DNA from: Bog-473 sp963779735
GTDB taxonomy: Bacteria; Actinomycetota; Acidimicrobiia; Acidimicrobiales; RAAP-2
DNA: 64,000 nucleotides
Reading direction: 5' to 3'
Assembly: GCA_963779735.1 (NCBI GenBank)
Contig: CAVZZJ010000007.1
Location: 186,001 to 250,000, forward strand
The translations under genes were made by a program, and so were the position numbers. Each line of letters opens with the position of its first letter. The first letter of the stretch is position 1. The notes under the pieces were generated by a model that made no database searches, was not told the DNA's origin, and saw only the letters and a program-made list of their open reading frames with translations. This document shows, in pieces, positions 35,194-42,996 of this stretch.

Positions 35194-36222
35194 ATGGCCG
35201 ACTCAGAAGCGCTGATCGAGGAGCTGCGGGAGCGTACCCAACGCGCCTCGCAGTCATGGCGGCCTGGGGCCGACGTGACCTCCGTCGAGCCCCTGACGGG
35301 CGGCTCCTCGAGTCTCACGTTCACGATCCGCTTCAAGGGCGTCCCCGAGCCCGACGAAGTCGTCGTGCTGAAGGTCGCACCGCCCGGGCTCCCACCGGTA
35401 CGAAACCGCGACGTGCTCCGTCAGGGCACCTTGATGCGCGCCCTGGCTGGACGCGACGGCGTCGCGGTCCCCGAGGTGCTCTTCGAGGACGCCGGCGACC
35501 CACCAGGGGTCTCGCCCTTCCTGGCCATGAACCTGGTGCCCGGCGAGTGCCTCGAACCCATCCTGCAGGCCACTCCGGATCCCCGACGCTTCGGTGAGTT
35601 CCGCTCACGGGCCTTCGATGCCGCCCGGATGCTCGCCGCCATGCACCGGCTCGAACCGGCGACGATCGGCCTCGCCGGGGAGCCGGTGGTGTCCATCGAC
35701 GCCGAGATCGACCGCTGGGTGCGCGCCTACGAGACATCGCCCCCCCACCTCCAGTTCAATTATCCCGAGGTCGCCGAGGCCCTCCGCTCTTCCCTCCCCG
35801 AGGCGGTACGCCCGGTCGTCAACCACGGTGACTACCGCCTCGGCAACACCCTCTGCCTCGACGGGCGCCTCAACGCCATCATCGACTGGGAGATCTGGTC
35901 GGTCGGCGACCCGAGGGTCGATCTGACCTGGCTGACCTTCTTCTGCGACGACTCCGGCCACCCGAGCAAGGCGAGCGAGGCACCTTCGGGAATGCCCAGC
36001 AGTGCCGAGCTGCTCGCCTGCTACGTCGACGCCGGCGGCGAGTCCTACCCCGACCTGGACTGGTTCTACGCCCTGACCTACTTCAAGGAGGCGTCGCTTA
36101 CCTCGCTGCTGGTCAAGCGCGCCGAGAGGGGCAGCGACCCCGTCCTGGCCGAGAGGTTGGTCAGGTTCATCCCGAGCCTGGGACGCCTGCTCGACATGGC
36201 CACAGCCAAGCTCTCCGGGTAG
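35194..36222 (+). CDS. Phosphotransferase family protein (APH/choline-kinase fold)
   Basis: A 342-residue APH-type kinase. The N-lobe has VEPLTGGSSSLTFTIRFKG with the nucleotide loop and VVVLKVAPPG with the Lys. The C-lobe holds the Brenner motif VVNHGDYRLGNTLCLDGR and IIDWEIWSVGDPRVDLTW with the metal-binding Asp. Family members in this setting, close to an ACAD10/11-like dehydrogenase, phosphorylate 4-hydroxy-acyl-CoAs or related hydroxy acids. In bacteria the levulinate pathway kinase LvaA is an example. Antibiotic resistance is less likely. It starts after GGGAGAG and ends 30 bases before the convergent acidic-repeat gene. Confidence 0.85.
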   Translation: MADSEALIEELRERTQRASQSWRPGADVTSVEPLTGGSSSLTFTIRFKGVPEPDEVVVLKVAPPGLPPVRNRDVLRQGTLMRALAGRDGVAVPEVLFEDAGDPPGVSPFLAMNLVPGECLEPILQATPDPRRFGEFRSRAFDAARMLAAMHRLEPATIGLAGEPVVSIDAEIDRWVRAYETSPPHLQFNYPEVAEALRSSLPEAVRPVVNHGDYRLGNTLCLDGRLNAIIDWEIWSVGDPRVDLTWLTFFCDDSGHPSKASEAPSGMPSSAELLACYVDAGGESYPDLDWFYALTYFKEASLTSLLVKRAERGSDPVLAERLVRFIPSLGRLLDMATAKLSG

Positions 36223-36252
36223 GCGTCGCCCGGCGGCGAGAGCCGTCCCGGA

Positions 36253-36525
36253 TCATGCCTCGTCGTCCGCCTCCAAGACGATGACGTCCTCTTCCGCAGT
36301 GTGCAGCTCTCCGTCGTCGCCGACAACGGAGACCACCTCGTCTATGACGATGTCGCCGTCCTTCGTCATGACGGAGATCGTCTCGTCGGTGGCGACGATG
36401 TTCCCGTCCCCGTCTACCGCGACAACCAAGTCGTCGATCACAACGTTGCCGTCTTCGTCTGTCTCCTCGGTCTCGACCTCGACGAGATCGAGCTCATCGT
36501 CCGGCGAATCGTCGGTTGCGCTCAT
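36253..36525 (-). CDS. Small acidic repeat protein, unknown function
   Basis: A 90-residue protein from ATG 36525, five bases after AGAAGGAG; an adjacent ATG at 36528 is too close to the ribosome site. It is very acidic (roughly a third Asp/Glu) and built of imperfect repeats of about 25 residues. Each has a DGN/DGD turn followed by a beta-like V/I run: DEDGNVVIDDLVVAVDGDGN, KDGDIVIDEVVSVVGDDGEL. No membrane segment or signal peptide. The DxDG turns could bind Ca2+ weakly, but no full EF-hand is present. I do not recognise the family. It is a short, highly expressed-looking gene with good codon use. Confidence 0.65.
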   Translation of the reverse strand: MSATDDSPDDELDLVEVETEETDEDGNVVIDDLVVAVDGDGNIVATDETISVMTKDGDIVIDEVVSVVGDDGELHTAEEDVIVLEADDEA

Positions 36526-36683
36526 CATGGCTCCTTCTGCGGTGGTCCGATCGGTCCGCCCGCAGATCATGGCACGATCCACCTCACGGCCACACCCCGG
36601 GCGTACCCTGGTCCACATGGGGAGGGCACCGCAGGTCAGCGCTGAGTCACGTGCGTGCTCACCACGGCCATGATCATGGCGCG

Positions 36684-36926
36684 GTGAGCACGTTGATGAC
36701 ACCCCTCCTCGACGTGCTCACCGCCATCGGAGCCCTGTGCGTGACGTGCATGATGGCCTTCTGTCTCGTCGCACTCTTCTCCGTGGTCGCGTCGACGCGG
36801 CACGAGCGGGCTCGGGGGCGGCACTCGTTGCACTCGGTGGGCGAGGTTGCGCCCAGAATGGTCGAGCGAGAGGACCGCCGCCGTTCACCAAACCGACCTC
36901 GACACCTTCCCCTGGCCGACCGATAG
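36684..36926 (+). CDS. Small single-pass membrane protein, hypothetical
   Basis: An 80-residue frame from GTG 36684 (ATG at 36696 also possible). It has one hydrophobic helix, TAIGALCVTCMMAFCLVALF, unusually rich in Cys and Met, followed by a basic Arg-rich tail ending PRHLPLADR. No clear ribosome site. Codon use fits the genome. No family recognised. It lies divergent from the acidic-repeat gene. Confidence 0.45.
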   Translation: MSTLMTPLLDVLTAIGALCVTCMMAFCLVALFSVVASTRHERARGRHSLHSVGEVAPRMVEREDRRRSPNRPRHLPLADR

Positions 36927-36942
36927 CCCGGCGGAGCTGCTG

Positions 36943-36969
36943 GCGGATCTCGCGGATCTCGCGGATCTC
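36943..36969. repeat. Three tandem 9-bp repeats (GCGGATCTC)
   Basis: Three exact head-to-tail copies of GCGGATCTC lie 130-156 bases before the CoA-transferase start, probably the result of slippage. No gene or known regulatory site coincides with them. Confidence 0.8.
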
Positions 36970-37098
36970 GTGTAGCAGGCCGAAGCTTCGCCTCGCCCCC
37001 ACCAGGTGTATACAATCACCGGCAGCGGGCCGAAGGGAGACGCATGGCGATGGTGGTTGAGGCCGAGGCGGCACCGATCACGCCCGGAGTGGCGACCC

Positions 37099-38304
37099 AT
37101 GTATGACGTCCTGGCCGGGGTCAAGGTGGTCGAGGTGGCGGCCTGGCTGTTCGCTCCGTCGTGCGGCGCCGTGCTCGCCGACTGGGGCGCCGACGTCATA
37201 AAGGTCGAGACGCCTAAGAACGGGGGCGATCCTTACCGCGGCTTCTTCCACACCGGTGCGGTGAGCCCGACCATTGAGCTGGCCAACCGGGGCAAGCGCA
37301 GCGTCGCCGTCGACCTTTCGACCGCCGCCGGCCACGACGTGCTGCTGCGGCTCGTCGCGGACGCCGACGTGTTCGTGACCAGCCTCCTTTCGGGCAGCCG
37401 GGCGCGCCTGGGTCTCGATCTGGACGACATCCGGGAGGCCAACCCGTCCATCATCTACGTGCGGGCCAGCGGCTATGGCCCCCGCGGGACGGACGCCGAC
37501 ACGCCGGGCTACGACGCCGCCGTGGTGTGGGCGCGCTCGGGGTTCGCCTCGTTCCTCACTCCGCCGGACGCGCCCCAGCCGACGCCGCAACCGGGTGGGA
37601 TCGGCGACTGCGTCGGGGGCCTGGGCGGCGCCGGGGCCGTGGCGGCCGCCCTCTACAAGCGTGCCACGACGGGCAGCCCGTCGGAGGTGGACATCTCACT
37701 GCTCGCCAGCGGCATGTGGATGAACGCCACCATCCTCATGCTCGAAGGGAACGCCGGGCCCGAGGGGAACCCGATGCGCTGGCCCGACCGGCGAGACGTC
37801 CCGAACCCGCTGTCCAACGGGTACAAGACCAAGGACGGTCGCTGGCTCTCCATGGTGGTGATCCAACCCGATCCGCACTGGGCCAGCTTTTGCGAGCACA
37901 TCGGTCGGCCGGAACTCACCGACGACCAGCGCTTTGCCGACTTCGGGGCCCGCATGGCGAACAACAGGGAGCTCATCGACATCCTCGACGAGGTGTTCGC
38001 TGCCGCGACCATCGATCAGTGGCGGGAGCGCCTGCGGGGCTTCAGCGGTGTCTGGTCCGTGAACCAGACACCCTCAGAGGTCGTGCGCGACGCCCAGGTG
38101 CGCGACAACGGCTACCTCGTCGCCGGTGCGGAGCCGGGCCCGCCGCTGTGGGCCGTCACGTCGCCGGCTCAGTTCGGCGGTCGCCCGCCGACCTCGGTGC
38201 CGAGAGCCCCAGAGCATGGCCAGCACACCGAAGAGGTGCTGTTGGCATGCGGGTACTCGTGGGACGACATCACCGCTCTCAAGGACCAGGGCGCCGTCCT
38301 CTAA
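37099..38304 (+). CDS. CaiB/BaiF family III CoA-transferase
   Basis: A 401-residue single-unit enzyme from ATG 37099 (YDVLAGVKVVEVAAWLFAPS). The frame is open to 37006, but the extra part is not family-like. ADWGADVIKVETPKNGGDP, RGKRSVAVDL-type sequence and YVRASGYGPRG follow. The catalytic Asp lies in GGIGDCVGGLGG at about residue 170, the same position as in formyl-CoA transferase. It transfers CoA to a carboxylic acid by way of an Asp-CoA anhydride. First gene of a rightward cluster with an amidohydrolase, a VOC protein and a GntR regulator; only 35 bases separate it from the next gene. Confidence 0.9.
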   Translation: MYDVLAGVKVVEVAAWLFAPSCGAVLADWGADVIKVETPKNGGDPYRGFFHTGAVSPTIELANRGKRSVAVDLSTAAGHDVLLRLVADADVFVTSLLSGSRARLGLDLDDIREANPSIIYVRASGYGPRGTDADTPGYDAAVVWARSGFASFLTPPDAPQPTPQPGGIGDCVGGLGGAGAVAAALYKRATTGSPSEVDISLLASGMWMNATILMLEGNAGPEGNPMRWPDRRDVPNPLSNGYKTKDGRWLSMVVIQPDPHWASFCEHIGRPELTDDQRFADFGARMANNRELIDILDEVFAAATIDQWRERLRGFSGVWSVNQTPSEVVRDAQVRDNGYLVAGAEPGPPLWAVTSPAQFGGRPPTSVPRAPEHGQHTEEVLLACGYSWDDITALKDQGAVL

Positions 38305-38339
38305 AGAGGACCGGAGGACGAGAAGGTGGAGGAGGAACC

Positions 38340-39467
38340 GTGGAATACAGGGTGATCTCGGCGGACAACCACATCATTGAGCCACCGCACACATTCACCA
38401 CCTATCTGTCCGCCGAGTACCGCGAGCGTGCGCCGCGCATCCTTCGTGGGGCGGACGGCGGCGACGGCTGGAGCTTCGACGGCAAGCCGCCGAGGTCTAC
38501 CTTCGGACTCAACGCGGTCGCTGGTCGCCCGGTCGAGCAGTACAAGGCCGGCGGGTTGACCCTCGACGAGATCCTCCCCGGGAACTACGACGGGGCCGCC
38601 CATTTGAAGGACATGGACCTCGACGGCGTCGATGCCGCCACCATCTACCCCATGTCCTCGCTGATGTCCTACGTGCTCGACGACCGACCGTTCGCTCTGG
38701 CGGTGCTGCGTGCCTACAACGACTGGCTGCTCGACGAGTTCTGCGCCGTCGACCCGCAACGGCTGATCGGCCTGCCCCTGATCCCGGTTGACGACGGCAT
38801 CGAGGTGCTCCTCGGCGAGCTCGCCCGGGTGGTGGCAAAGGGCGCCAAGGGCGTGTTCATCCCGTACTTCAGCGTGCTGCCGTACTGGGACCGCTCCTAT
38901 GAGCCGTTCTGGGCAGCGGCCGCGCAGGCTCCGGTCGCCGTGTGCATCCATCGCACCATGGGGGGACGGGAGCCGCCGGCCGCGGCGACCCCCATGCCCG
39001 ACGATGCACCGGGGGTGAACATCGCGGGGGTGGTCCAGCGGTTCTTCACGGGCGTGGCACCGTTCTCCCAGCTCACCTTCGCCGGCGTGTTCGAGCGGCA
39101 TCCGGAACTCAAGTTCGTCGACGCCGAGGTCAACGCCGGGTGGCTCCGGTTCTGGGCCCAGATGATGGACCAGGAGTTCGAACGTCAGCGGCACTGGGCC
39201 CTCCCGCCATTGCACACCACACCCCACGAGTTCCTGGGCAAGAACCTCTTCGTCAGCTTGCTCGACGACTTCGTCGGCTTCGAGGACGCCAAGCACGACT
39301 CGATGGTGGCCGCCGCCGCGATGTTCTCGACGGACTACCCTCACAGCACCACGCTCTTCCCGAACACCCGGCAGTACATCGCCCAGCTCACGGAGGGCCT
39401 CGACGACGACTGCACCCAGGCCATCCTGGCCGGCAACGCCGTGCGCGTGTTCAATCTCGGGTCATGA
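38340..39467 (+). CDS. Amidohydrolase family protein (Amidohydro_2, ACMSD-like)
   Basis: A 375-residue TIM-barrel protein from GTG 38340 with GGAGGAGGAACC upstream. It starts EYRVISADNHIIEPPHTF, the same signature as the amidohydrolase at 1-2.2 kb. Other conserved sites are CIHRTMGGREPP, FERHPELKFVDAEVNAGWL and FSTDYPHSTTLFPNT, with metal-ligand His and Asp candidates. It probably hydrolyses or decarboxylates a carboxylated ring-cleavage-type product, but only the fold is certain. The stop overlaps the VOC gene start by four bases. Homologues in pairs with CaiB-type genes are common in Acidimicrobiia and mycobacteria. Confidence 0.88.
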   Translation: MEYRVISADNHIIEPPHTFTTYLSAEYRERAPRILRGADGGDGWSFDGKPPRSTFGLNAVAGRPVEQYKAGGLTLDEILPGNYDGAAHLKDMDLDGVDAATIYPMSSLMSYVLDDRPFALAVLRAYNDWLLDEFCAVDPQRLIGLPLIPVDDGIEVLLGELARVVAKGAKGVFIPYFSVLPYWDRSYEPFWAAAAQAPVAVCIHRTMGGREPPAAATPMPDDAPGVNIAGVVQRFFTGVAPFSQLTFAGVFERHPELKFVDAEVNAGWLRFWAQMMDQEFERQRHWALPPLHTTPHEFLGKNLFVSLLDDFVGFEDAKHDSMVAAAAMFSTDYPHSTTLFPNTRQYIAQLTEGLDDDCTQAILAGNAVRVFNLGS

Positions 39468-39889
39468 TCGACCCCAACCTCGACCACGTCGGAATAGTCG
39501 TGCCGCAGCTCGAACCGGCCCTCGACGCGCTCTCCTTAAGTCTCGGTCTCGAGTGGATGCCGGTGATCGAACGGGCACTCTCGACGCACCAACCCGACCG
39601 GGGCGCGCGAGAGTTCCACCTGCGCATCGGCGTCTCGCTGCAGTACCCGAGGCTCGAGCTGATAGAGACCGTGCCGGACTCACCGTGGGCACTCGAGACC
39701 GAGGGGATGCACCTTCACCACATCGCCTTCTACGCCGGCGACCTCGCGGGCGACAGCACCATCGTGTCGGCGCCGTGCCCGATGGAGATCTGCGGGGTCG
39801 GCGCCGACATGGAGATGCCCGACACGTTTACGTACCACCTCCAGAGTGGCCTGCGCTTCGAGCTGCTCGAGCGGCGCACCAATCGCTGA
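39464..39889 (+). CDS. Glyoxalase/VOC-fold protein
   Basis: A 141-residue vicinal-oxygen-chelate protein starting in the ATGA overlap. NLDHVGIVVPQLEPALDALS and GMHLHHIAFYAGDL carry the two paired beta-alpha-beta modules with His. LRFELLERRTN ends the second module. Family members include methylmalonyl-CoA epimerase-like and lyase-type enzymes, and substrate-binding partners. Metal ligands His in LDHVG and HLHHIA plus Glu in FELLE are present. Coupled to the amidohydrolase, so it may act on the same metabolite. Confidence 0.85.
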   Translation: MIDPNLDHVGIVVPQLEPALDALSLSLGLEWMPVIERALSTHQPDRGAREFHLRIGVSLQYPRLELIETVPDSPWALETEGMHLHHIAFYAGDLAGDSTIVSAPCPMEICGVGADMEMPDTFTYHLQSGLRFELLERRTNR

Positions 39890-39895
39890 GGTGCC

Positions 39896-40594
39896 GTGGC
39901 GGCCCGCGTGAAGCCTGCGCCAGGCGACTCGCCGAGGGCCGCCGAGCGCGACCTGGTGGACACCTTACGAGGGCTGATCATTCGCGGCGTCTTCGCCCCC
40001 GGGCAGCGGCTGACCGAAGAGTGGCTCGGCTCCGAGCTCGGTGTGTCGAGGATCCCTGTCCGAGAGGCACTGCGGGTGCTGGCATCGGAGGGATTTGTTC
40101 GATCGGAGGGATACGGCGGGACCTTCGTGTCGACCCTGGGCGCCGAGGCGGCCCACGACCTCCTCCACGTGCGAGCGGTGCTCGAACCGCTCGCCGCGGC
40201 GCAGGCCGCGGTGCGGCGCACACCGGAGCAGCTCGAGACCTTCCGCTGGCTCCTGGCCGAGGGCGAACGAACCAGAAGACAGCGACGTTACGAAGACCTG
40301 CGCACGCTCAAGAGGCAGTTCTACGAGCACCTGGCGCTGGCGTCACAGAACGGCACGATCATCGCTCTGATGCAGGTGGTGCGCTTCAAGATCGAGTGGG
40401 CTACGTCCATTGAGGCCATCAAGCGGGCCGAGGGTCGCACGTGGTTCCATCGCGAGATCGTCGATGCCATAGCCGAGAGCGACCCGAGCCGGGCGGCGAG
40501 TGCCGTCGCTGCGCACCTACAGGCCGCGTACGCTGCACATGGCTGGCGGCGACCCTTCGAGGTCAGCTACGAGGCCGTCGGCCCGTTGCCCTAG
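39896..40594 (+). CDS. GntR family regulator, FCD (FadR) subfamily
   Basis: A 232-residue regulator from GTG 39896. The N-terminal winged helix contains LVDTLRGLIIRGVFAPGQRL, then TEEWLGSELGVSRIPVREAL and GTFVSTL. The C-terminal all-helical FCD domain has DLLHVRAVLEPLAAAQAA and a late FHREIVDAI and AVAAHLQAAYAAHGW with metal-binding His/Asp candidates. It probably responds to a carboxylate or CoA intermediate of the preceding cluster and controls it. It follows the VOC gene after six bases, so it belongs to the same operon and would be autoregulatory. Confidence 0.9.
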   Translation: MAARVKPAPGDSPRAAERDLVDTLRGLIIRGVFAPGQRLTEEWLGSELGVSRIPVREALRVLASEGFVRSEGYGGTFVSTLGAEAAHDLLHVRAVLEPLAAAQAAVRRTPEQLETFRWLLAEGERTRRQRRYEDLRTLKRQFYEHLALASQNGTIIALMQVVRFKIEWATSIEAIKRAEGRTWFHREIVDAIAESDPSRAASAVAAHLQAAYAAHGWRRPFEVSYEAVGPLP

Positions 40595-40644
40595 GCCCGG
40601 AGGCCCGGGCCGGACATCCCGGGCGTCGGAGCGCCTCCTGTGGC

Positions 40645-40695
40645 ACCGGGGTGATCATCGCCGTCGACGGGGGCTGGTCGGCCACGCTGACCTGA
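40645..40695 (+). pseudogene. C-terminal remnant of an SDR
   Basis: In the gap between the GntR and SnoaL-like genes, the rightward frame encodes TGVIIAVDGGWSATLT and a stop, the standard last strand of classical SDRs. The preceding 20 codons do not look like an SDR. Probably the tail of a deleted SDR gene of this operon. Confidence 0.6.
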
Positions 40696-40736
40696 AATCG
40701 ATGTTCGGAGAGAGCAGGAGAGCGGGGAGGATGGGA

Positions 40737-41069
40737 ATGAGACCCGAAGATATGGTGCGTGCGGTGTTCGCCCGTGTGCGGGCGTGTGACCCCACCGTCA
40801 GCGAGCTGTATGCGGCGGATGCCACGTTGCGATCCTCCGAGGGGACCTATGAGGGTCGTGAGGCAATCGCCGGGTTCTACGAAGAGCGCTTTCGAACGGC
40901 ACGAGTCCAGCCGGACATAGAAGACCTGTTCGTAAACCCTCCGCTCGTCGTTGCGCTGTTGCGGGTCTCGACGGGTGACGGCGCAGTGCTCCGGGTTGCC
41001 GACGTCTTCGAGGTGGGGGACGATGCCATCAACTCCCTCCAGGTCTGCATGCAGGCCACCGCCCGCTGA
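40737..41069 (+). CDS. SnoaL-like / NTF2-fold protein
   Basis: A 110-residue protein from ATG 40737 with GGGGAGG six bases upstream. It has LYAADATLRSSEGTYEGREA and IAGFYEERFRTARVQPDIED, features of the SnoaL-like NTF2 fold, and FEVGDDAINSLQVCMQA at the end. Such small proteins are isomerases, hydratases or ligand-binding partners in polyketide and steroid pathways. It is separated from the operon above by the SDR remnant. Function cannot be fixed. Confidence 0.75.
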   Translation: MRPEDMVRAVFARVRACDPTVSELYAADATLRSSEGTYEGREAIAGFYEERFRTARVQPDIEDLFVNPPLVVALLRVSTGDGAVLRVADVFEVGDDAINSLQVCMQATAR

Positions 41070-41143
41070 CGGCCACCCCCACGCACAGGGTGTTCACAGG
41101 AGCTTCGCAGCAGGCTCCTAACGCTCCGCCGTATCCTGGTCCC

Positions 41144-42313
41144 ATGCGTGAAAGCCTCCGCCTGGGCACGATCAGTCGAATCCGGGTGGGCGTGAACTGG
41201 AGCGTCGCGGTCATCGTCTCGTTCATCACCCTCGTCCTCGCGACGAGCGTGCTCCGTGCGACGGCACCCGGCTTCAGCACGGACATCTACTGGGTGGTGG
41301 CCCTGTTGACGGCGGTCCTGTTCTTGGCCAGCCTCCTCGGCCATGAGCTGTCGCACGCGATCGTGGCGCGAAGGAGGGGCGTCTCCACGGAGGGGATCGT
41401 ACTCTGGGCGCTGGGCGGGGTCGCCAAGTTGAGCGGAGATGCGCCCGACGCCCGATCCGAACTGCGCATCGCCGTCGCCGGCCCTGCGGCGAGCTTCGCC
41501 TTCGCCGGAGCGTTCGGTCTCGCCGCATTCGGCCTGGGTGCGCTCGGCGCCTCGGCGCTGGTCGTCACGGCGCTGTGGTGGCTCGCCGAGATGAACGGCC
41601 TGCTGGCGGTGTTCAATCTCCTTCCCGCCTATCCCCTCGATGGCGGACGGGTGCTGCGCGCCGGGCTGTGGCGCCACTGGGGCGACCGCCTGCGGGCGAC
41701 CGATGCGTCGGCCGAGATCGGAAGGTTCTTCGGCACCGCCATGATCGTGCTCGGTGTCATCGCCCTCTTCTTCATACCGGCGTTCCCCGTCAACGGCTTC
41801 TGGCTCGCACTGGTCGGCTGGTTCGTTCACGGTGCAAGCCGGCAGGAGCGAGATGGCGTGCGAGTTGCGACGGCGCTCGACGGGCTGCACGTCGGCGACG
41901 CCATGCAGCCGATCGTGGCCGTCGCCCCGGCGTACGCGACGATCGAGAATCTCGTCGAGCGCTACCTGCGCCCGGCGCACCTCGAGAGCTGTCCCCTCAT
42001 GGAGATCAGCGGAGCGATATCCGGCCTCGTGGGCTTGGACCAACTGGGCCGCGTTCCCTCCGAGCATTGGCATACAACGAGGGCCTCCGACGTCGCCTGG
42101 CCGATGACCAGCATCGTCCAATCCACCCCTGGAGAGGCACTCGCTCCCCTGGTCGGTCGGATCTCGTCGGCACCCAGTCACTGCGCGTTCGTGTTCGACG
42201 GCGGACGGCTCGTCGGGACCGTGTCGGCGCGCGACATCGAGCGGGTGCTGCGGTCGCCCATGGCATTTCGGCCCCAGCCGCACGGGCCCTTCGCAGCCTC
42301 CTCGGGCCGGTAG
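41144..42313 (+). CDS. Site-2-type intramembrane zinc metalloprotease (M50) with CBS-like region
   Basis: A 389-residue membrane protein from ATG 41144. Helices lie at about 19-37, 49-66, 111-135, 139-157 and two more near 200-235. HELSH at 67-71 is the HExxH zinc motif and NLLPAYPLDGGR at 158-169 supplies the third ligand Asp. A C-terminal soluble part (about 245-370, with VGDAMQPIVAVAPAYATIEN and LVGTVSARDIERVL) resembles a degenerate CBS pair, as in mycobacterial Rv2625c-type proteases. It cleaves membrane-bound substrates; the substrate is unknown. It ends 23 bases before the PdxH gene. Confidence 0.9.
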   Translation: MRESLRLGTISRIRVGVNWSVAVIVSFITLVLATSVLRATAPGFSTDIYWVVALLTAVLFLASLLGHELSHAIVARRRGVSTEGIVLWALGGVAKLSGDAPDARSELRIAVAGPAASFAFAGAFGLAAFGLGALGASALVVTALWWLAEMNGLLAVFNLLPAYPLDGGRVLRAGLWRHWGDRLRATDASAEIGRFFGTAMIVLGVIALFFIPAFPVNGFWLALVGWFVHGASRQERDGVRVATALDGLHVGDAMQPIVAVAPAYATIENLVERYLRPAHLESCPLMEISGAISGLVGLDQLGRVPSEHWHTTRASDVAWPMTSIVQSTPGEALAPLVGRISSAPSHCAFVFDGGRLVGTVSARDIERVLRSPMAFRPQPHGPFAASSGR

Positions 42314-42336
42314 GCGTCGCGCCGCCGTCGCTGACC

Positions 42337-42984
42337 GTGGCCAGCGACGACCACTCAGCGGCCTCCAACGAGCAGACTGTGGGAGTGAACGAGGCTTCCG
42401 TCGATCCCGATCCGATAACCCAGCTGTCGAGGTGGCTCGAGATCGCCCGGTCGGCGGGCGAGCCCATGCCCGAGTCGATGGCCGTTGCCACGGCAACGGC
42501 GGACGGGCGCCCGTCCTGCAGGATGGTACTGCTCCGAGACGTCGATCGCCGAGGTGTCGTCTTCTACACCGACCGGGAGAGCGACAAGGGCCGGGAGCTG
42601 AGGTCGAACCCGTTCGCCGCCGCGCTCTTCCATTGGCTGCTCCCCTTGCACCGCCAGGTCCGGCTGACGGGAGCGGTGGAGGAGGTCGACGACGCTCAGT
42701 CCGACGCCTACTGGGGCTCGCGGCCCCCCGGCGCTCGACGTAGCGCCGCGGCCAGCCACCAGAGCACGGTGATCGCCAGCAGAGAGGTGCTCCACCAGAG
42801 GGTGGCCCAGCTGGCCGAGGCGTTCCCCGGTGAGGCGGCGCCACCCCGCCCTTCTCGGTGGGGCGGCTACCGCATCCGGCCCGAGGTCGTGGAGCTGTGG
42901 GAGGAGGGGCCGTACCGCTTGCACGACCGGCTCCGCTACTCGGTTCGGCCCGGGGGCTGGGGGATCGAGCGCCTGTCTCCCTGA
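42337..42984 (+). CDS. pdxH: Pyridoxamine 5'-phosphate oxidase
   Basis: FMN enzyme that oxidises PNP/PMP to pyridoxal 5'-phosphate, about 215 residues. DPDPITQLSRWLEIARSAG starts the core. MAVATATADGRPSCRMVLLR and VVFYTDRESDKGRELRSNPF give the FMN/PLP site. The C-terminal block with RLHDRLRYSVRPGGWGIERL is diagnostic of PdxH. The start is uncertain: GTG 42337 is used, with GTG 42379 and 42385 as shorter alternatives. Intact and expected to be functional. It lies next to the leftward permease gene, tail to tail with 12 bases between. Confidence 0.9.
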   Translation: MASDDHSAASNEQTVGVNEASVDPDPITQLSRWLEIARSAGEPMPESMAVATATADGRPSCRMVLLRDVDRRGVVFYTDRESDKGRELRSNPFAAALFHWLLPLHRQVRLTGAVEEVDDAQSDAYWGSRPPGARRSAAASHQSTVIASREVLHQRVAQLAEAFPGEAAPPRPSRWGGYRIRPEVVELWEEGPYRLHDRLRYSVRPGGWGIERLSP

Positions 42985-42996
42985 CGACCTGCCCTG

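Noticed and set aside
35194..36222. Aminoglycoside resistance kinase
   Set aside because: The APH fold is certain, but the neighbourhood is acyl-CoA metabolism, where such kinases act on hydroxy acids. No resistance-specific motif was recognised.
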